This document shows, piece after piece, positions 23,844 through 34,779 of a stretch of 64,000 bases of DNA (the first letter of the stretch is position 1; each line of letters begins with the position of its first letter). The DNA lies in contig JAGPXD010000002.1 in the NCBI GenBank assembly GCA_020746995.1, positions 930,001 to 994,000 of the forward strand, read 5' to 3'. Origin of the DNA: Plectosphaerella cucumerina. Lineage: Eukaryota > Ascomycota > Sordariomycetes > Glomerellales > Plectosphaerellaceae. The translations under genes and the position numbers were made by a program. The notes under the pieces are model-generated. The model did no database searches. It saw only the letters and a program-made list of their open reading frames with translations, and had not been told where the DNA came from.

Positions 23844-26413
23844 TCACAGCCCATCATCAGCAGTATCCTCCCACCGCTTGCCCAGCTTCCTCATCTTCTT
23901 TGGGCTCCCCGAGCTACCTACGCTCGACGTCGCGCTCGCGGCACTGACGCGTAGCTGCTCCATCTTACGACCAAGACTCGTCGCCACATCGGCATTGCGT
24001 CCACTGCCGCCACCGCTGCCAAAGTCCTCGCGCTCGTGCAGGGGCTTGCGCTTCGAGGGGCTGCGGTTGGCCAGCTCGCGCTTGAGAATCATCAGCTCGC
24101 GGCGCAGACGGTCGTTCTCCTCCTCGAGGTTCTCCACGAGCACATTCTCCTTGTCCTCGCCCGAGTCGTCATCGTCGCCCGTGACAGCCAGGCCGCGCTC
24201 GAAGAGCTCGAGCTTGCGGTCGAAGTGCTCCTCCCCGCGCTCCTGCTGCACGGCCATGCTTGCCTTCCAGCGGGCGACCTCGAGCTCGTAGCGGGCCTCG
24301 TACTCGGCGGCGCAGTCCTCGCGGATTGTCTGCTCGAGATCGAGAAGCCGGTCCTCCATGCTGAGGAGGTGCGCCTCGGCTGTGACGCGGGCGTCGCGTT
24401 CGTGGTCGATTTCCTGGTGCAGGTTGTTGATCTCTTCCTGCATGCGGGCGATCTCGAGGGCGGCGTGCTCCATAAGCATGCGGTCGCCGTCGCCTGAGCC
24501 GTTGGGCGAGATGTTGCGATGTGCGGTTGTCGGGTGAGCAAAGTACGATCTTGACTGTGTCGAGGGGTTCGGCGACAGGCCTGCAGATGGCGGGCCACTG
24601 CTGGGCGTGTCTGCGAGAAGTGTGGAGGTGATGCTGGGAATACGTGGAATCGTGACCTCTCTTGCGAGAGCGCTGTACCGGAGGATCTGGGATGTCGCGT
24701 TGACATCGCCATGAGCATCCGCCGTCACGATCATGACGCCGCGCTGGGCGTTCCGCCTGGGTATCACGCTCGCCGTGTACGACGAGGATGTTGTGGAGAA
24801 GGAGTTGCTGAACAAGAGCTCTGTCATCTTGCACTGTCTGAAGGGCATGACGCTAGGCTGTGACAGGTTAGCAGTGACTTTCGAGCTGGGTGACGACAAC
24901 TTACTTTGCTTGCATTTCCGGAGCCGCTTTGCGCCTGGAGGCATTGGCCTAGGTACATCAGACTCTCGTTGATCTTGCCGGCCTCGGCCAGGGTACTGCC
25001 CTGTGTCTTTGCGTCGCGCGCCCTCTCGCTGCCCGCCAGATCGACGATAGTGAACGTGCTGCCGGTCCACTTGGCCGACCTGCGGCCGCGCTGGCGCTTC
25101 CTGACCTCGACGCAGAAGAAGCCGTGGCTGCGAGACGACACGCTGTTGCTTCCAGTACCCGCTACCTGCCTCTCATGAAGACCGGCTTCGAGGACCATGA
25201 TCGCCTCCCTTAGACTGGTGCACACAACTTTCTTGAGACCAGCAACAACCTTTCTGTCGGTACTCTGCTCTGTCGACTTGAACAGCAGCGGCCGCCGCCT
25301 GTATTCCTTTGTCGCGTTGGATCGAATAGGCGGCGTCAGGAGGTCGTAGATCTTGTCGTTGTACACTTCATACATGGACAGCACGACAGCGTACTCGGCA
25401 TCGGGGTCGGAGGAGACGTTCACGGCGCTGACGTCGGGGTGCTGCGGCGCGGCAGAGGGTCGGTGGAGGTGTCTCCTCGGTGTCGGGGGAGGAGCGTAGT
25501 CGCCCTTGAGAGGAGTCTTAGTCATTGTCTTCTTCTTCTTGCAAGCCGTGGTCAAGGCCATGTAGTGCCTCTCTTCGCCGTGGTCCGTCTGTCTCGGGGG
25601 CGTGACCGCACGGCGGCTCTCCGTCCGAGGCTCGTCGAGGCATCGTCCTCGAGAGTTCGGGGTGGAGGGCACGGCGCGGACGCTCCTGGGACCGGGGCCC
25701 TGCGGCAAGATCTGCAGTGGCTGGCGATGCTGGGCGGTGTCAAACTCTAGAAAATCATCGGGGATGCTCACTACCATGGGCGTCGCGGCACGGGAGCCGG
25801 CGCGCGAGGGACCGGCAAAGTCTGCGTAGACAGTCTCGAGGAAGCCGGGGGCGGACACAAGGGTCGCCTCGGAAACGTCAGAGGCCTGCAGGGAGGCATC
25901 GACGTCGGCAAAGGTGCTGCTGTCGAGCATGTTGTAGCCGATGGACCGGAAGATGACATCGAGGGCTAGCTGGGTGAGGCCGCGCTGCGAGCGCGAGCCG
26001 AGGATGGTGTGCGTCTGTCAGGTTCACGTCAGCCGGGCGTACATGGCGCCGCGACGGTCACCTACCTTGCCGGAGCCGGTGACGCCCAAGGTCGCCAGCA
26101 GGGCGTCAGTGCCCTCTCCGCCGTGGGGTGCGAGAACGCCTTCGATGAGGGGCGCGACGCCTGTGCATTGGAAGATATCCAGCTGCGTTGCGTCCTCCTC
26201 GAAGACCTGGGTGAAGGCGAACTTTTCAGTGGAGCGCTTGCGGTCGTTGGGTGGGTTGAGGATGATGTGCGAGGGATGCTCCTCTCCCTCATCGCACTCG
26301 ACAGACAGGAAGCGGTCGGGCGCAGAGGTGCCTGGGCCTGCTGGACGGAGGCGGAGGTAGACCTGGAACAGGTTCGACGTTCTGGGAGGTGGTGCATCCA
26401 TCGTGGATGTCAT
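23844..26413 (-). CDS. Kinesin motor protein, kinesin-6-like
   Basis: Microtubule motor ATPase, 823 aa in three exons: 26413-26066, 26014-24905 and 24857-23844. The motor domain is N-terminal. The P-loop reads GVTGSGKT (about 110-117, split by the first intron; most kinesins have Q at position 2). Switch I is SSRSH and switch II is DLAGSE. About 175 residues of low-complexity Pro/Arg/Ser sequence separate the P-loop helix (to ~145) from the EVYNDKIYDLL strand (~330), an insertion that suggests kinesin-6 (MKLP/Klp9 type). A coiled coil follows at about 600-690, then a Ser/Gly/Lys-rich tail. Class assignment is inference. A longer start in the same frame (26617) is possible; MTST directly before the motor is preferred. 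Confidence 0.85.
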
Positions 26414-26959
26414 CTTGTCGGCGCGTTTTCGAGCTTGTCGAGATGGTCTGGAGGGTTGTGGCCGATGCGTCGTGGGGATGTAGGCGGCCTTGGGTGCTGT
26501 TTGAAGTGGGAGCTGGAGCTGTGGTGTTGACTGGTGATGATTGTTGGCAGGGCGACCGAGGCGTGGTGCTGAGTCAGCACGTGATGGCATGGAACTGGGC
26601 GTGTTCAGCTTCAGCACCGATGCGTGGACGTCGGCGGAGAACGTCCCTGCAGATCAGCAAGTCATTCGAAGCAGCAGGTCAACCAATAAGAAAGTCAATC
26701 AACAAGCTGCCAATCAACAGAGCAGGCTGATCAACAGAGCAGGCTGATCAACAGAGCAGGCTGATCAACAGAGCAGGCTGATCAACAGAGCAGGCTGATC
26801 AACAGAGCAGGTTAACGGACGGTTCACGCTGTAGGTAACCTCACCCGCTGGACACTTCATCGTCAGGACGGACTGTACCAACCCAACCTGAATTGATTCG
26901 CGCCATTGCAATCCAGAAACACCACGGGATATCAAAACCATTACAGTCAACGCCAATTC
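26414..26959. other. Kinesin upstream region containing a minisatellite
   Basis: Promoter side of the kinesin gene and 3' flank of the next leftward gene. Apart from the tandem repeat listed separately I see no feature. Confidence 0.6.
26712..26811. repeat. 17-bp minisatellite
   Basis: Nearly six head-to-tail copies of GATCAACAGAGCAGGCT without spacers; the first begins with an A-for-G change and the last decays into GGTTAACGG. Looser CAATCAA elements just upstream (26680-26711) may be older copies. It lies about 300 bp upstream of the kinesin start codon. Confidence 0.95.
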
Positions 26960-28356
26960 CTACCGAAATGCATTCGTCGGCAATAGCGTCCTTGAGCTCC
27001 TGCTCTCGAGCTCAGCCGTCCTCGTCACCGGCACATTTGGTTCCAACTCAGCAGCCTCGGTGACCATCGTCCTTGGCCGTCTTGCCTGCGAAGTAGTGGC
27101 CTCTCCTGACAGCCTGTCACGGCCAATCATGCCCGCCAGCGACTCGAAGCTCGTCCTGATCGATATAGGTCTGTACTCAGCACCAACCGTGGATCCTGAC
27201 GATGAAGACCCGGGCGACCACATCGACGCGTTCTTCGCCGTGTAGGCCGCCTCGGGCTCTGCGTTGTTTCGAACGTCCCGTTTCGCGCGGTCGTTTTCCA
27301 GCACGCCCCTGCCAAAGTCCAAGCGGAGATTCAGGATGGCTACGTCGAGCAAGCCCAAGTTGTCTAGACTGGGTCCCAAGATGAGCGACGTTGCCGTCAA
27401 GGTCTCAAGTGCCGAGGTCTTGGAGAAGGCGCCAATGGCACATACGTTCCATCGCGAGAGGGCAGTACTGGTGACTTCGAGCTGCTTGACGGAGAATGCC
27501 GCGTCGTCTTTGGGCTGCAGGATCAGGGACCTTGGCATGAGTGTCGACCTCAGAGGTGGTACTGTTGCACTTTTGTCAGCACCTGATATTGACGAGATCA
27601 CAGACTGGATCACTTACTGTCCGTTCTCATCATCGTATACCCGCCCTTGTCGTTCTTGAAGAACATGACCAGGACCGGCTTCGGCACGCGACTCGCCAGG
27701 TAGAACTGCTGGCCAGTGGTCGCATCGGTGCACAAGCTCAGGTTATCGCTCAGACGCTGCTGCCTCTGCGCGTGGGTGCCGGTCCCCGAGCTCGTCAGGG
27801 TCCCTGGTGAACCGACAGGCAGAGGCGGACTGGACTCGGTCGTCGTTGGCTTCCTCTTCCAGAGCTGTACCTCTCCCCGATTCTCCAGCTGCGGATTTGC
27901 TCGCGCGCGGAAGGCGTTCCTGACGGGATTCTTGTGGCGCCGGTGCGTGATCTGGATGGACGTATTCTCATAATACTCGACCACATCATACCCCGTCACC
28001 ATACTTTGGAACCCGAGCGCCTGCCCCTTGTCCTGGAAGGAGTAGAGGACTGACTCGCCGCCGCCGTCATACCGGACCTCTATGATCCATTCCCGCGCTT
28101 GATGCTCGGCCACGGCGTAGATGGGGAACACGACATCCTCGCTGATGCGCAGATATCTGATCTCGCCCCATGGGAAAGCTGGCTCGCCCGGCCTCTGGAG
28201 CGTCTCGCCGATGCGCAGCCTATCCTTGGCTCCGTTTGCCCTCCAAACGATGAGGCGGTGGACCTGGCCGCCCACCGAGGCGAGGCCGAATGTCGCGTCC
28301 GGGCAGCGAAGATTGTAATTGTGTGCCGTGTCGATTCTCAGGCCGTTTTGCGACAT
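26960..28356 (-). CDS. Unrecognised protein, 446 aa or longer
   Basis: Two exons: 28356-27618 and 27561-26960, with a 56-nt intron (GTAAGT..CAACAG). The first ~170 residues look like an ordered beta-rich domain with many aromatic residues (segments such as WIIEVRYDGG and GYDVVEYYENTSIQIT). A basic, then Ser/Pro/Thr-rich linker follows, and then a second ordered part. I recognise no family or catalytic motif. The start is uncertain: the frame stays open upstream, and an in-frame ATG at 28584 would add 76 mostly low-complexity residues. A short stretch just upstream of 28356 (QYQLIVGE) looks coding-like, so the chosen start may be slightly late. Confidence 0.6.
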
Positions 28357-29259
28357 TTCGCCGACAATAAGCTGATATTGGTACTTCCTATGTAATGCGG
28401 CAGAAGACGGGAGGAAAGCGGCTGGGATCCAGGGTTGGGATGGTGGTGAGAGCGAGCAGAGCAGAGGGGCGGTGGGAATAGGGGGGACAGGACCCAGGCT
28501 GATCTGGGAGGGGGAGAAAGCAGCACTGCACCGCCTGCGCGAATCAAGGCGGCGAACAACCAAGGGGCACGCGGACGACGACATGGAATCTGCCCCGTGG
28601 GAAACGCCAGGCGCTTGGGCGGACCGACGCGTTAGCCTGTCTCTCCCCCTCATTCTCGCGACGTGCCCCCCGGGCCCCCCTCGCTTCGTCCCGAGAGACA
28701 GCAAGCGCATCAGCGGCTGAGCTGAACCAAGCCCTGAAGCCCCCGTTTCCTCCTCGGTGAGCGGCGGACGCCTGTGATTCGGAACCGGGCCTTGGCAGCT
28801 GGCGGTTGCCTTTGTGTTCACGACGCCACCAGCTGAGGACGCCACCGAACCGGCTCGCCGTTGATAGGGCCGTCCGCCCCAAAATATGCAGACGAGCAAT
28901 CGTGCATGGACGAACACTGCCGGCACGCCACGTTGATAGTCTGGTCACCCTGCGTCGGGCGCCTACCGGTCAGGTGGGTGCGCCCCCGAGGGGGGCTCAG
29001 ACTTGGGAGAAGGAAAGACGCCTCGACTGGGCCCGGGTGAGACAAGCTCGTAGGCAGACCGGGCTGGGGGAGGAAGGGCGGACTGGTTCGCGCAGAGGGA
29101 ACAAGCTCACATGCCGGCCTCCGCGCGGAGCTGCAGCATGAGGCTACGAAGGATCGGAATAAAGAGCTGCTCTGCTGGAGCTCCCATGAGGACTCGGCGT
29201 TCTTCGATGCCCCTGTCTCTTTCAGGAAACACAAGCAGTCTCACCTCACCACTTACACC
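28357..29259. other. Divergent promoter between unrecognised gene and amino acid permease
   Basis: Separates two diverging start codons. The first ~230 bp may instead be N-terminal coding sequence of the leftward gene. Otherwise no gene seen. Confidence 0.55.
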
Positions 29260-31208
29260 ATGGCCAATCCAAACGCTGCCAACAATGTGGTGGTCGTGCC
29301 TGAAGCAGGACAGTCTGTGAGCAACAGGGAGGAGCTGGAGCAGCAGCTGGCCGCGCTCGATGCCAGGAGAGAGGTGAGTTTCCTTATACCCTTCCCTTGC
29401 CACAGACAATGGCTGACATGATGCCAGGGCGTCGATCTCTCGCCCACGTCCTCCCAACGACTTGGACCCTTTACAGTGGGCGCCCTGATTCTTAATCGCA
29501 CGATTGGAACAGGCATATTTGCCCAACCCTCCAATATTTTGGCCTTGGCTGGCAGCGCGGGCTTAGCCCTGCTGCTATGGGGCCTCGGCGGCATCATCAT
29601 CATGAGCCTGCTGCTCTGCTGGCTGGAGCTCGGCATGACGGTGCCCCTCTTCAACCATGTGGATGAGGATGGCAATCCAGTTGTCGTGTCAACTCCAAGG
29701 AGCGGCGGTGACAAGAACTTTGTAAGACCACATCCCCCGTTCTTGACGGTCAGAACCTAACACGGCAACAGCTCGAATTCATCTATCGCAGGCCGAGACT
29801 GTTGGCCACCTGCGTCTTTGGTGTCATCTTCATCGTTTTTGGCCACCTCGCCGCCAACGCAATTCAGTTCGGCATCTTCATGGTTACCCTCACCCATCCC
29901 CAGTGCCGCGAGGGCGAGCCCTGCTTCAGCAAAGGCGCTGTCATCGGCTGGGCCCTCGGCGTCGTCACCCTCTGCAGCTTCATCAACATCTCCACGCGTC
30001 GACTGGCCATCTCCCTCAACAACTGGTTTGCTGTCGCAAAGGTCTTGTTCGTAGCCGTCCTCGCCTTCATGGGTATCGTCTACGGTAGCATCCACGGTGA
30101 CGGATGCCGCCAGATCTCCTGGGAGAACAAGGGCCAGGGCGGTAGCTTCGGCGACATCGTGCTCGCGCTCGTATTTGCCGCATACCCCTACGCGGGCTTT
30201 GAGCAGCCATTCTACGTCCTCGCCGAGGTCAGGGACCCCCGCCGCACCTTCCCTCGCGCCACCATCTGCGCCCTCTCCATCGCCCTCGTTCTCTTCCCCC
30301 TGGCGAACCTAGGCTACCTCTGCATCACCCCCTACACCGGCAACGATGACCTGCCGCAGAACATGGTCGTCGCCATGTTCGAGCGGCTCTCCGGCAACGA
30401 TTCGGGCAGCGATACGAAGGAAAACTCGGTCGTGCGCGGCGTGGCCGCCATCCTCGCCCTGTCGGCCTTTGCCAACATCATGGCTCAAACCTTCACAGGT
30501 GCAAGAGTCAAACAGGAGATTGCAAAGGAGGGCATTCTGCCGTACTCTCTGCTGTTCGCCACGGGAAGCGACTCTCTCATCTCCAAGCTGTTCCGTCACC
30601 GCGAGGGCGGACACGCAGCCTATGATATCGACAAGCACGCCGAACAGGTCCCCATTGCTGCTACGGGTCTCCACCTGGGCTTCGAGGTCATCCTCATCCT
30701 GGCCGTCGGCATCCCTCTGTCCCCAACCGATGCATACCGCCTGCTCTCTGCCATCAAGGTCTTCAGTGTCGTCGGTATCCTGGGCTTGCTGACGGTCGCC
30801 GGCCTGCTGTACCTCAAGGTCGACTCGCTGCTCCGCGACACCGCCGGACGGAACTGGTCAGGCATCGTCAAGTTCCTGCCGTGGCTCAGCCCGCTGCACG
30901 TGTTGATCGCCACCGCGGGCCTGGCGCTCATCATTTTCGGGCCATTTGTGCCGCCCACCGTGTCGCAGGGCGGGAGCATCCCGTACTTTGCGGGCCTTGT
31001 CACCGCTTGGGCTATGACGTTTGCTTCCGTCGGGTGGTGGCTGTGGCTCAAGTTTGATCTTCGCCGGGATAGGCAGTATCTCCATGTCGAAAGGCGGCCG
31101 TTCATCGAGCCGGATGGTGAGGGCGGCGAGCTGGTGCTCAAGGCTGAGTTTGTTGTTGTTGAGAGGCTGCCACTTCCTGCAGGGAACAACGTGCAGATGT
31201 ACCCATAG
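29260..31208 (+). CDS. Amino acid permease, APC superfamily (L-type/methionine permease-like)
   Basis: Plasma-membrane amino acid transporter of 614 aa in three exons: 29260-29373, 29428-29721 and 29772-31208, all phase 0. About twelve hydrophobic helices are visible from residue ~55 on. The first helix holds the APC substrate-binding break (NRTIGTGIFAQPSN), and a conserved FVAYPYAGFEQP-like segment (here FAAYPYAGFEQP) follows in the middle. The pattern is closest to fungal Mup1/Mup3-type and LAT-type permeases, so methionine or another large neutral amino acid is a reasonable substrate guess. The short cytosolic N-terminus (residues 1-50) is Gln/Asn-rich with no lysine before TM1. It starts divergently from the unrecognised 446-aa gene. 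Confidence 0.88.
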
Positions 31209-31370
31209 TCTAGAGGCTGTTTGACTCCTGATATTGTAACTTTTCCATCCTAGTCACTTCTCCGTCCATCATGTCACTTCGAGACCATGGCCTTGTTCTT
31301 GCATGTATGCCCCTGGCGCTCCTGATGATGTGGTTTGTCCGTGGGTCTGGTCAAAAAGAGCGGCAAAAGA

Positions 31371-31458
31371 CGAGGAGCATGGGACTCGAACCCACAGCCT
31401 TAGGCAGACCTGCTTTGGTGTACCGGAAGCCTACGCGCTACCATTGCGCCAACCCCCC
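31371..31458 (-). tRNA. tRNA-Arg (CCG anticodon) with intron
   Basis: 88-nt minus-strand cloverleaf. The acceptor GGGGGGT pairs with GCTCCTC using three G-T wobbles, the D stem is GCGC/GCGC, and the anticodon stem TAGGC pairs with GCCTA. Anticodon CCG is followed by about 16-17 extra bases placed as an anticodon-loop intron. The T arm is GTGGG-TTCGAGT-CCCAT. TTTT and TTTTT runs just downstream fit Pol III termination. The wobble-rich acceptor stem lowers confidence slightly. Confidence 0.82.
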
Positions 31459-31916
31459 ATTTGCTTGTTGGTTTGGGAAGACGCATGCAGCTATGTCGTC
31501 GGATCGCAGTCTCACCATTCTAAAATTATCAGCTCTCTCCTATGCCGACTGGACTTTGTCACAATGGTAAGACAGCCTTGTAGACCTCGGTCCTTAATTC
31601 AAAAATATTTCTTGGATGTATCGCATCGATTAGATCGTGGCATTTTCTTGTTTTCACTTGTTTAGGTAGGTCATGGTCAAGTGCCATGTCCAGGTGCTGT
31701 GCCAAGGGAGGCGGCAAGAACATGGGCTCCTGGCAGCCTGGGTGCCGTTCTTGATTGCTTTTCCTGCGAAACACGGGGCGTCACGATACAGACTTTTGAT
31801 GTGCTTAAATCCAGAAAATGGGCTGGTTTCGCTAGTTCTGGATTGAACTTCCACCAGTCTGATGTGGACCGGTGCGGCGCAGAATCATGCAACCCTCGGT
31901 GCAAATACTGAGACGC
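31459..31916. other. Intergenic region, no gene seen
   Basis: Lies between tRNA-Arg and the stop of the siderophore transporter; more A/T-rich than its neighbours. Confidence 0.6.
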
Positions 31917-33865
31917 TCAAGCACCAGTCCGACGCTCCTCCTGCTCCTGCTGGGCCTTGGTAGCCCAGGCCAGCTCCTCATCAGCCTGGATGGCCCTCTT
32001 CTTATCCTCCTCCTCGAGCACGACGTTGCGGCTGAACCAGACGAGAACCAGAAGCACAGCCGAGACGCAGACTGAGGCGATGGCCAGGGTCTGCTGGGTC
32101 TGCCTGTAGCACTCATCGATGGCAAGCCTTTCGGGTGTTCCCTGAGCATAGCCCCTGGCGACAACGATAGAACCGAAAATCTTGCGGGCGTCGGCTGTAG
32201 GGAACTTTGCGGCCAGCTTCTTGGGCAGCAGAGCGTTCCACATGGCGCCGCTGATGGTGACACCGACGCTGGAGCCGAAGCCGAGGGACGAGAGGTACAC
32301 GGCCGTGGCGACGGCGACGTACTGGTGCTGCAGAGCGGCCTGAAGGGAGACCTGCAGCGAGACCTGGGCAAATCCGCGACCAACACCGAGAAGGGTCTTG
32401 GAGGTGATGAAGGCGGCCTCGCTGGCGATGTGGGTGCCATCGATGTTAGTCAGGTAGATGGGCAGGCCATTGGCAAGAACGATAATGACAGCACCGAGCA
32501 AGACGAAGGGCTTGGTGTTCTTGAGGAACTTGAGGCAGAGACCGCAGACGAGGGCGCCAATGTTGACGGCGATTCGCTGGGTGTTGTCAACGCGAGTGGC
32601 GGCGCCAGGGGTGTAGTGACCCGCGACCTGAAGGAAGGAAGACAGGAAGGGCCGGTAGATGCTATCCGAGGCGGCGATGATGATGACCGACGTGCAGGCG
32701 ATGACAACGTTGCGCTCGCGAATGGTGCGGTAGGGGATGATGGGGTTGGAGGCGTACTTCCCATCCCAGACGATAAAAGCCGCGACGGTCAGGACACCGA
32801 TGATGATAAGGGCGATGGAGGAAGGCTTCTTCCACTCGTCGGTGTTGTTGCGGCCGGCGATGGTGATGGGGATCATAGTCATGGCCAGGCCACCGGCGAG
32901 GAGAATGGCGCCGGGAAGGTCGAGCTTGTTGGAGACGTGGACGGCCTTCTTGACGGGGCCACTGCCGGCGCCGTGGAGGAGGGAGACGCGCTCGCCGACG
33001 AGGCCGAGGTGCTTGGCGCGGCGGTTCATCCAGATCATAAGGATAACGGTAGGGATTGCAGTGACAGGGAGGACGATGGACCACATGCCGTAACCCCAGC
33101 GCCAGCCCGAGTTGAGGAGGATGTGCTCGCCGAGGTAGGTACCGGCATAGAGCGTAGGGATAGCGGTGATCGACTCGGGGAGGGTGAAGATGAGACCGCG
33201 GTTGATTAGGCTGGTGACATCGGCGATGAAGATTTGCTGGGTGATATTCCACCAGGTGTCGCCGAAAGAGTCGAAGATACCACCGGCCTGGGGAAGGGGT
33301 GCATTAGCTAGGTTCTAAGAGGACCTGGGGTGTTCAAGACTCACAAGGAAGGTGTCGACATTGGTACAGGCGGCGAACATGGCATTACCGATAGCCATGA
33401 ACAAGGCGGCACCGGCAAAGCCAAGAGGACGGCCAAAGTGCTGTTGGGCCATGGTCAGCGGGAGGGCATAGGGGAACTGGAGTTGAAGAGTGACATACGT
33501 CGGCCAGCTTAGCCAGCAGAGGGTATGACACGATACGGACGATGCCGTTGACGATGGAGCCCGTTGCGATGAGAGAGTGGCCCTTGAAGTGGCTCGTCGC
33601 GTAGGGGTCATAGACGCGCTGGGTGTAGACTGTGAAGTTCATGAAAAAGTTCATGACCAGGAGGCTGCAAACGTCAGCACATCGAAAGTGACACTTGAGA
33701 AAAAGAGACTCACCCCACGACAGCCAGAGCCAGCTTCTTGGGCGTCCACAGCTTCCTCGTAGCCTCAGCCATGGTCCTGGGCCGCTCATCCAGGCCATCC
33801 TCCTCCTCAACCACGGCCTGAGGCCGGGGAGGAGGCGTGTTGTCGACCTTCTTCTCGTCTGCCAT
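31917..33865 (-). CDS. Siderophore-iron transporter, MFS (SIT/Mir family)
   Basis: Plasma-membrane importer of ferric siderophores, 594 aa in four exons: 33865-33714, 33664-33499, 33440-33345 and 33287-31917. About 14 hydrophobic helices. After a charged cytosolic N-terminus comes the family's FMNFTVYTQRVYDPYAT first-helix signature (about 55-75). Also typical are the FDSFGDTWWNITQQIFIADVTSLINRG-type segment of the fourth exon and the C-terminal GYAQGTPERLAIDECYRQTQ extracellular loop before the last helix. The specific siderophore cannot be told. Two HGATAR-type GATA sites lie about 350 bp upstream, consistent with control by an SreA/SRE-type repressor, but this is inference. Confidence 0.92.
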
Positions 33866-34779
33866 TGTTGCTTGCTTGCTTGACCCTGCGGCTGGGGGGA
33901 AGGACGTGACAAGAGACGAGGGGATGTGCAAGGGACGGCGATCATCTAGCTCCTACAACGCCCGAGGGAGACCCCGACCATTTATCAACCCGCCGGCCTT
34001 TTGCCCGAGGAGAAAAACAAGACGAGCCATCTCGTAAGCCCGCCTGACATTCTGCGGGTTCCCGCGTACACCTTCCACCCGGGAGATCCTTGAGCAACGG
34101 GGCACAAGCAAAAAGGCAAGGGATGGTGGGACGACAGGTGCAGGACCTCCGCAGGTCGGCCGCGGGATTCCCCATCACAGAGGTGACGAAGGGGCCTTGT
34201 TGCCCCACTGATGGGATTGATAAAGTCAAAGATAATCCCCCCGGTGGGGTTGTCAGGCTGATCTTTTTCTTCTTGCGCGCTGGTGTGTGAGCCATTTTGC
34301 CGCTGACCCCCGCGAGGGGAGCACTGGAAGCAGGGTCCCGGGGGGAATTAAGGTGATGAATAACGGGTCTCTGGACCGCTAAACACGAGCCTGACTCGCT
34401 AAGCGATGGTGTCTTTGGGCGTCGACCCCGGTTCAGAGTTGTTGCGGCGACGGGGTCGAGCCGGAGGCCGGCGGGGATCCTCCCTTTGCCGTCGGCACCT
34501 TTTGCTTGAAAAAGCCACAGACCCGGCTGGCCGGAACCAACGGTCACTTCTGGGAGTTCTGGGCGTTTCTTGGCAGGTTGAGTTTTTCATCCCGAGCGCG
34601 GAGGTAGGGCGGAGGTTTGCCTCGGCGTCCGGGCTCGGGTGGCTTGATGGCTTGCTTGGTGGCTTCGGCAGACAGAGAGAAGAAGAGACAAAGAAGTTGA
34701 CCACAGGCCATGAATTCATGGTTGGCTTCATCTCCGTTTATCCACCTGCTAACTTCCTGGATGCTCGTATCACCTCCCA
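33866..34779. other. Upstream region of siderophore transporter
   Basis: Promoter side of the transporter and 3' flank of the Zn2Cys6 gene. No coding sequence supported. Confidence 0.6.
34218..34236. promoter_or_regulatory. Pair of GATA elements upstream of siderophore transporter
   Basis: TGATAA and AGATAA (both HGATAR) lie 12 bp apart about 350 bp before the transporter ATG. Fungal iron repressors of the SreA type bind ATCWGATAA-like sites; the match here is to the core only. Confidence 0.35.

Noticed and set aside
26712..26811. CRISPR-like array
   Set aside because: Units are contiguous with no spacers, and the host is eukaryotic; it is a minisatellite.
28584..28926. Extended N-terminus of the unrecognised 446-aa protein
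   Set aside because: The extension is Pro/Ser/Arg-rich low-complexity and the most upstream start is not needed; kept only as an alternative from the ATG at 28584.
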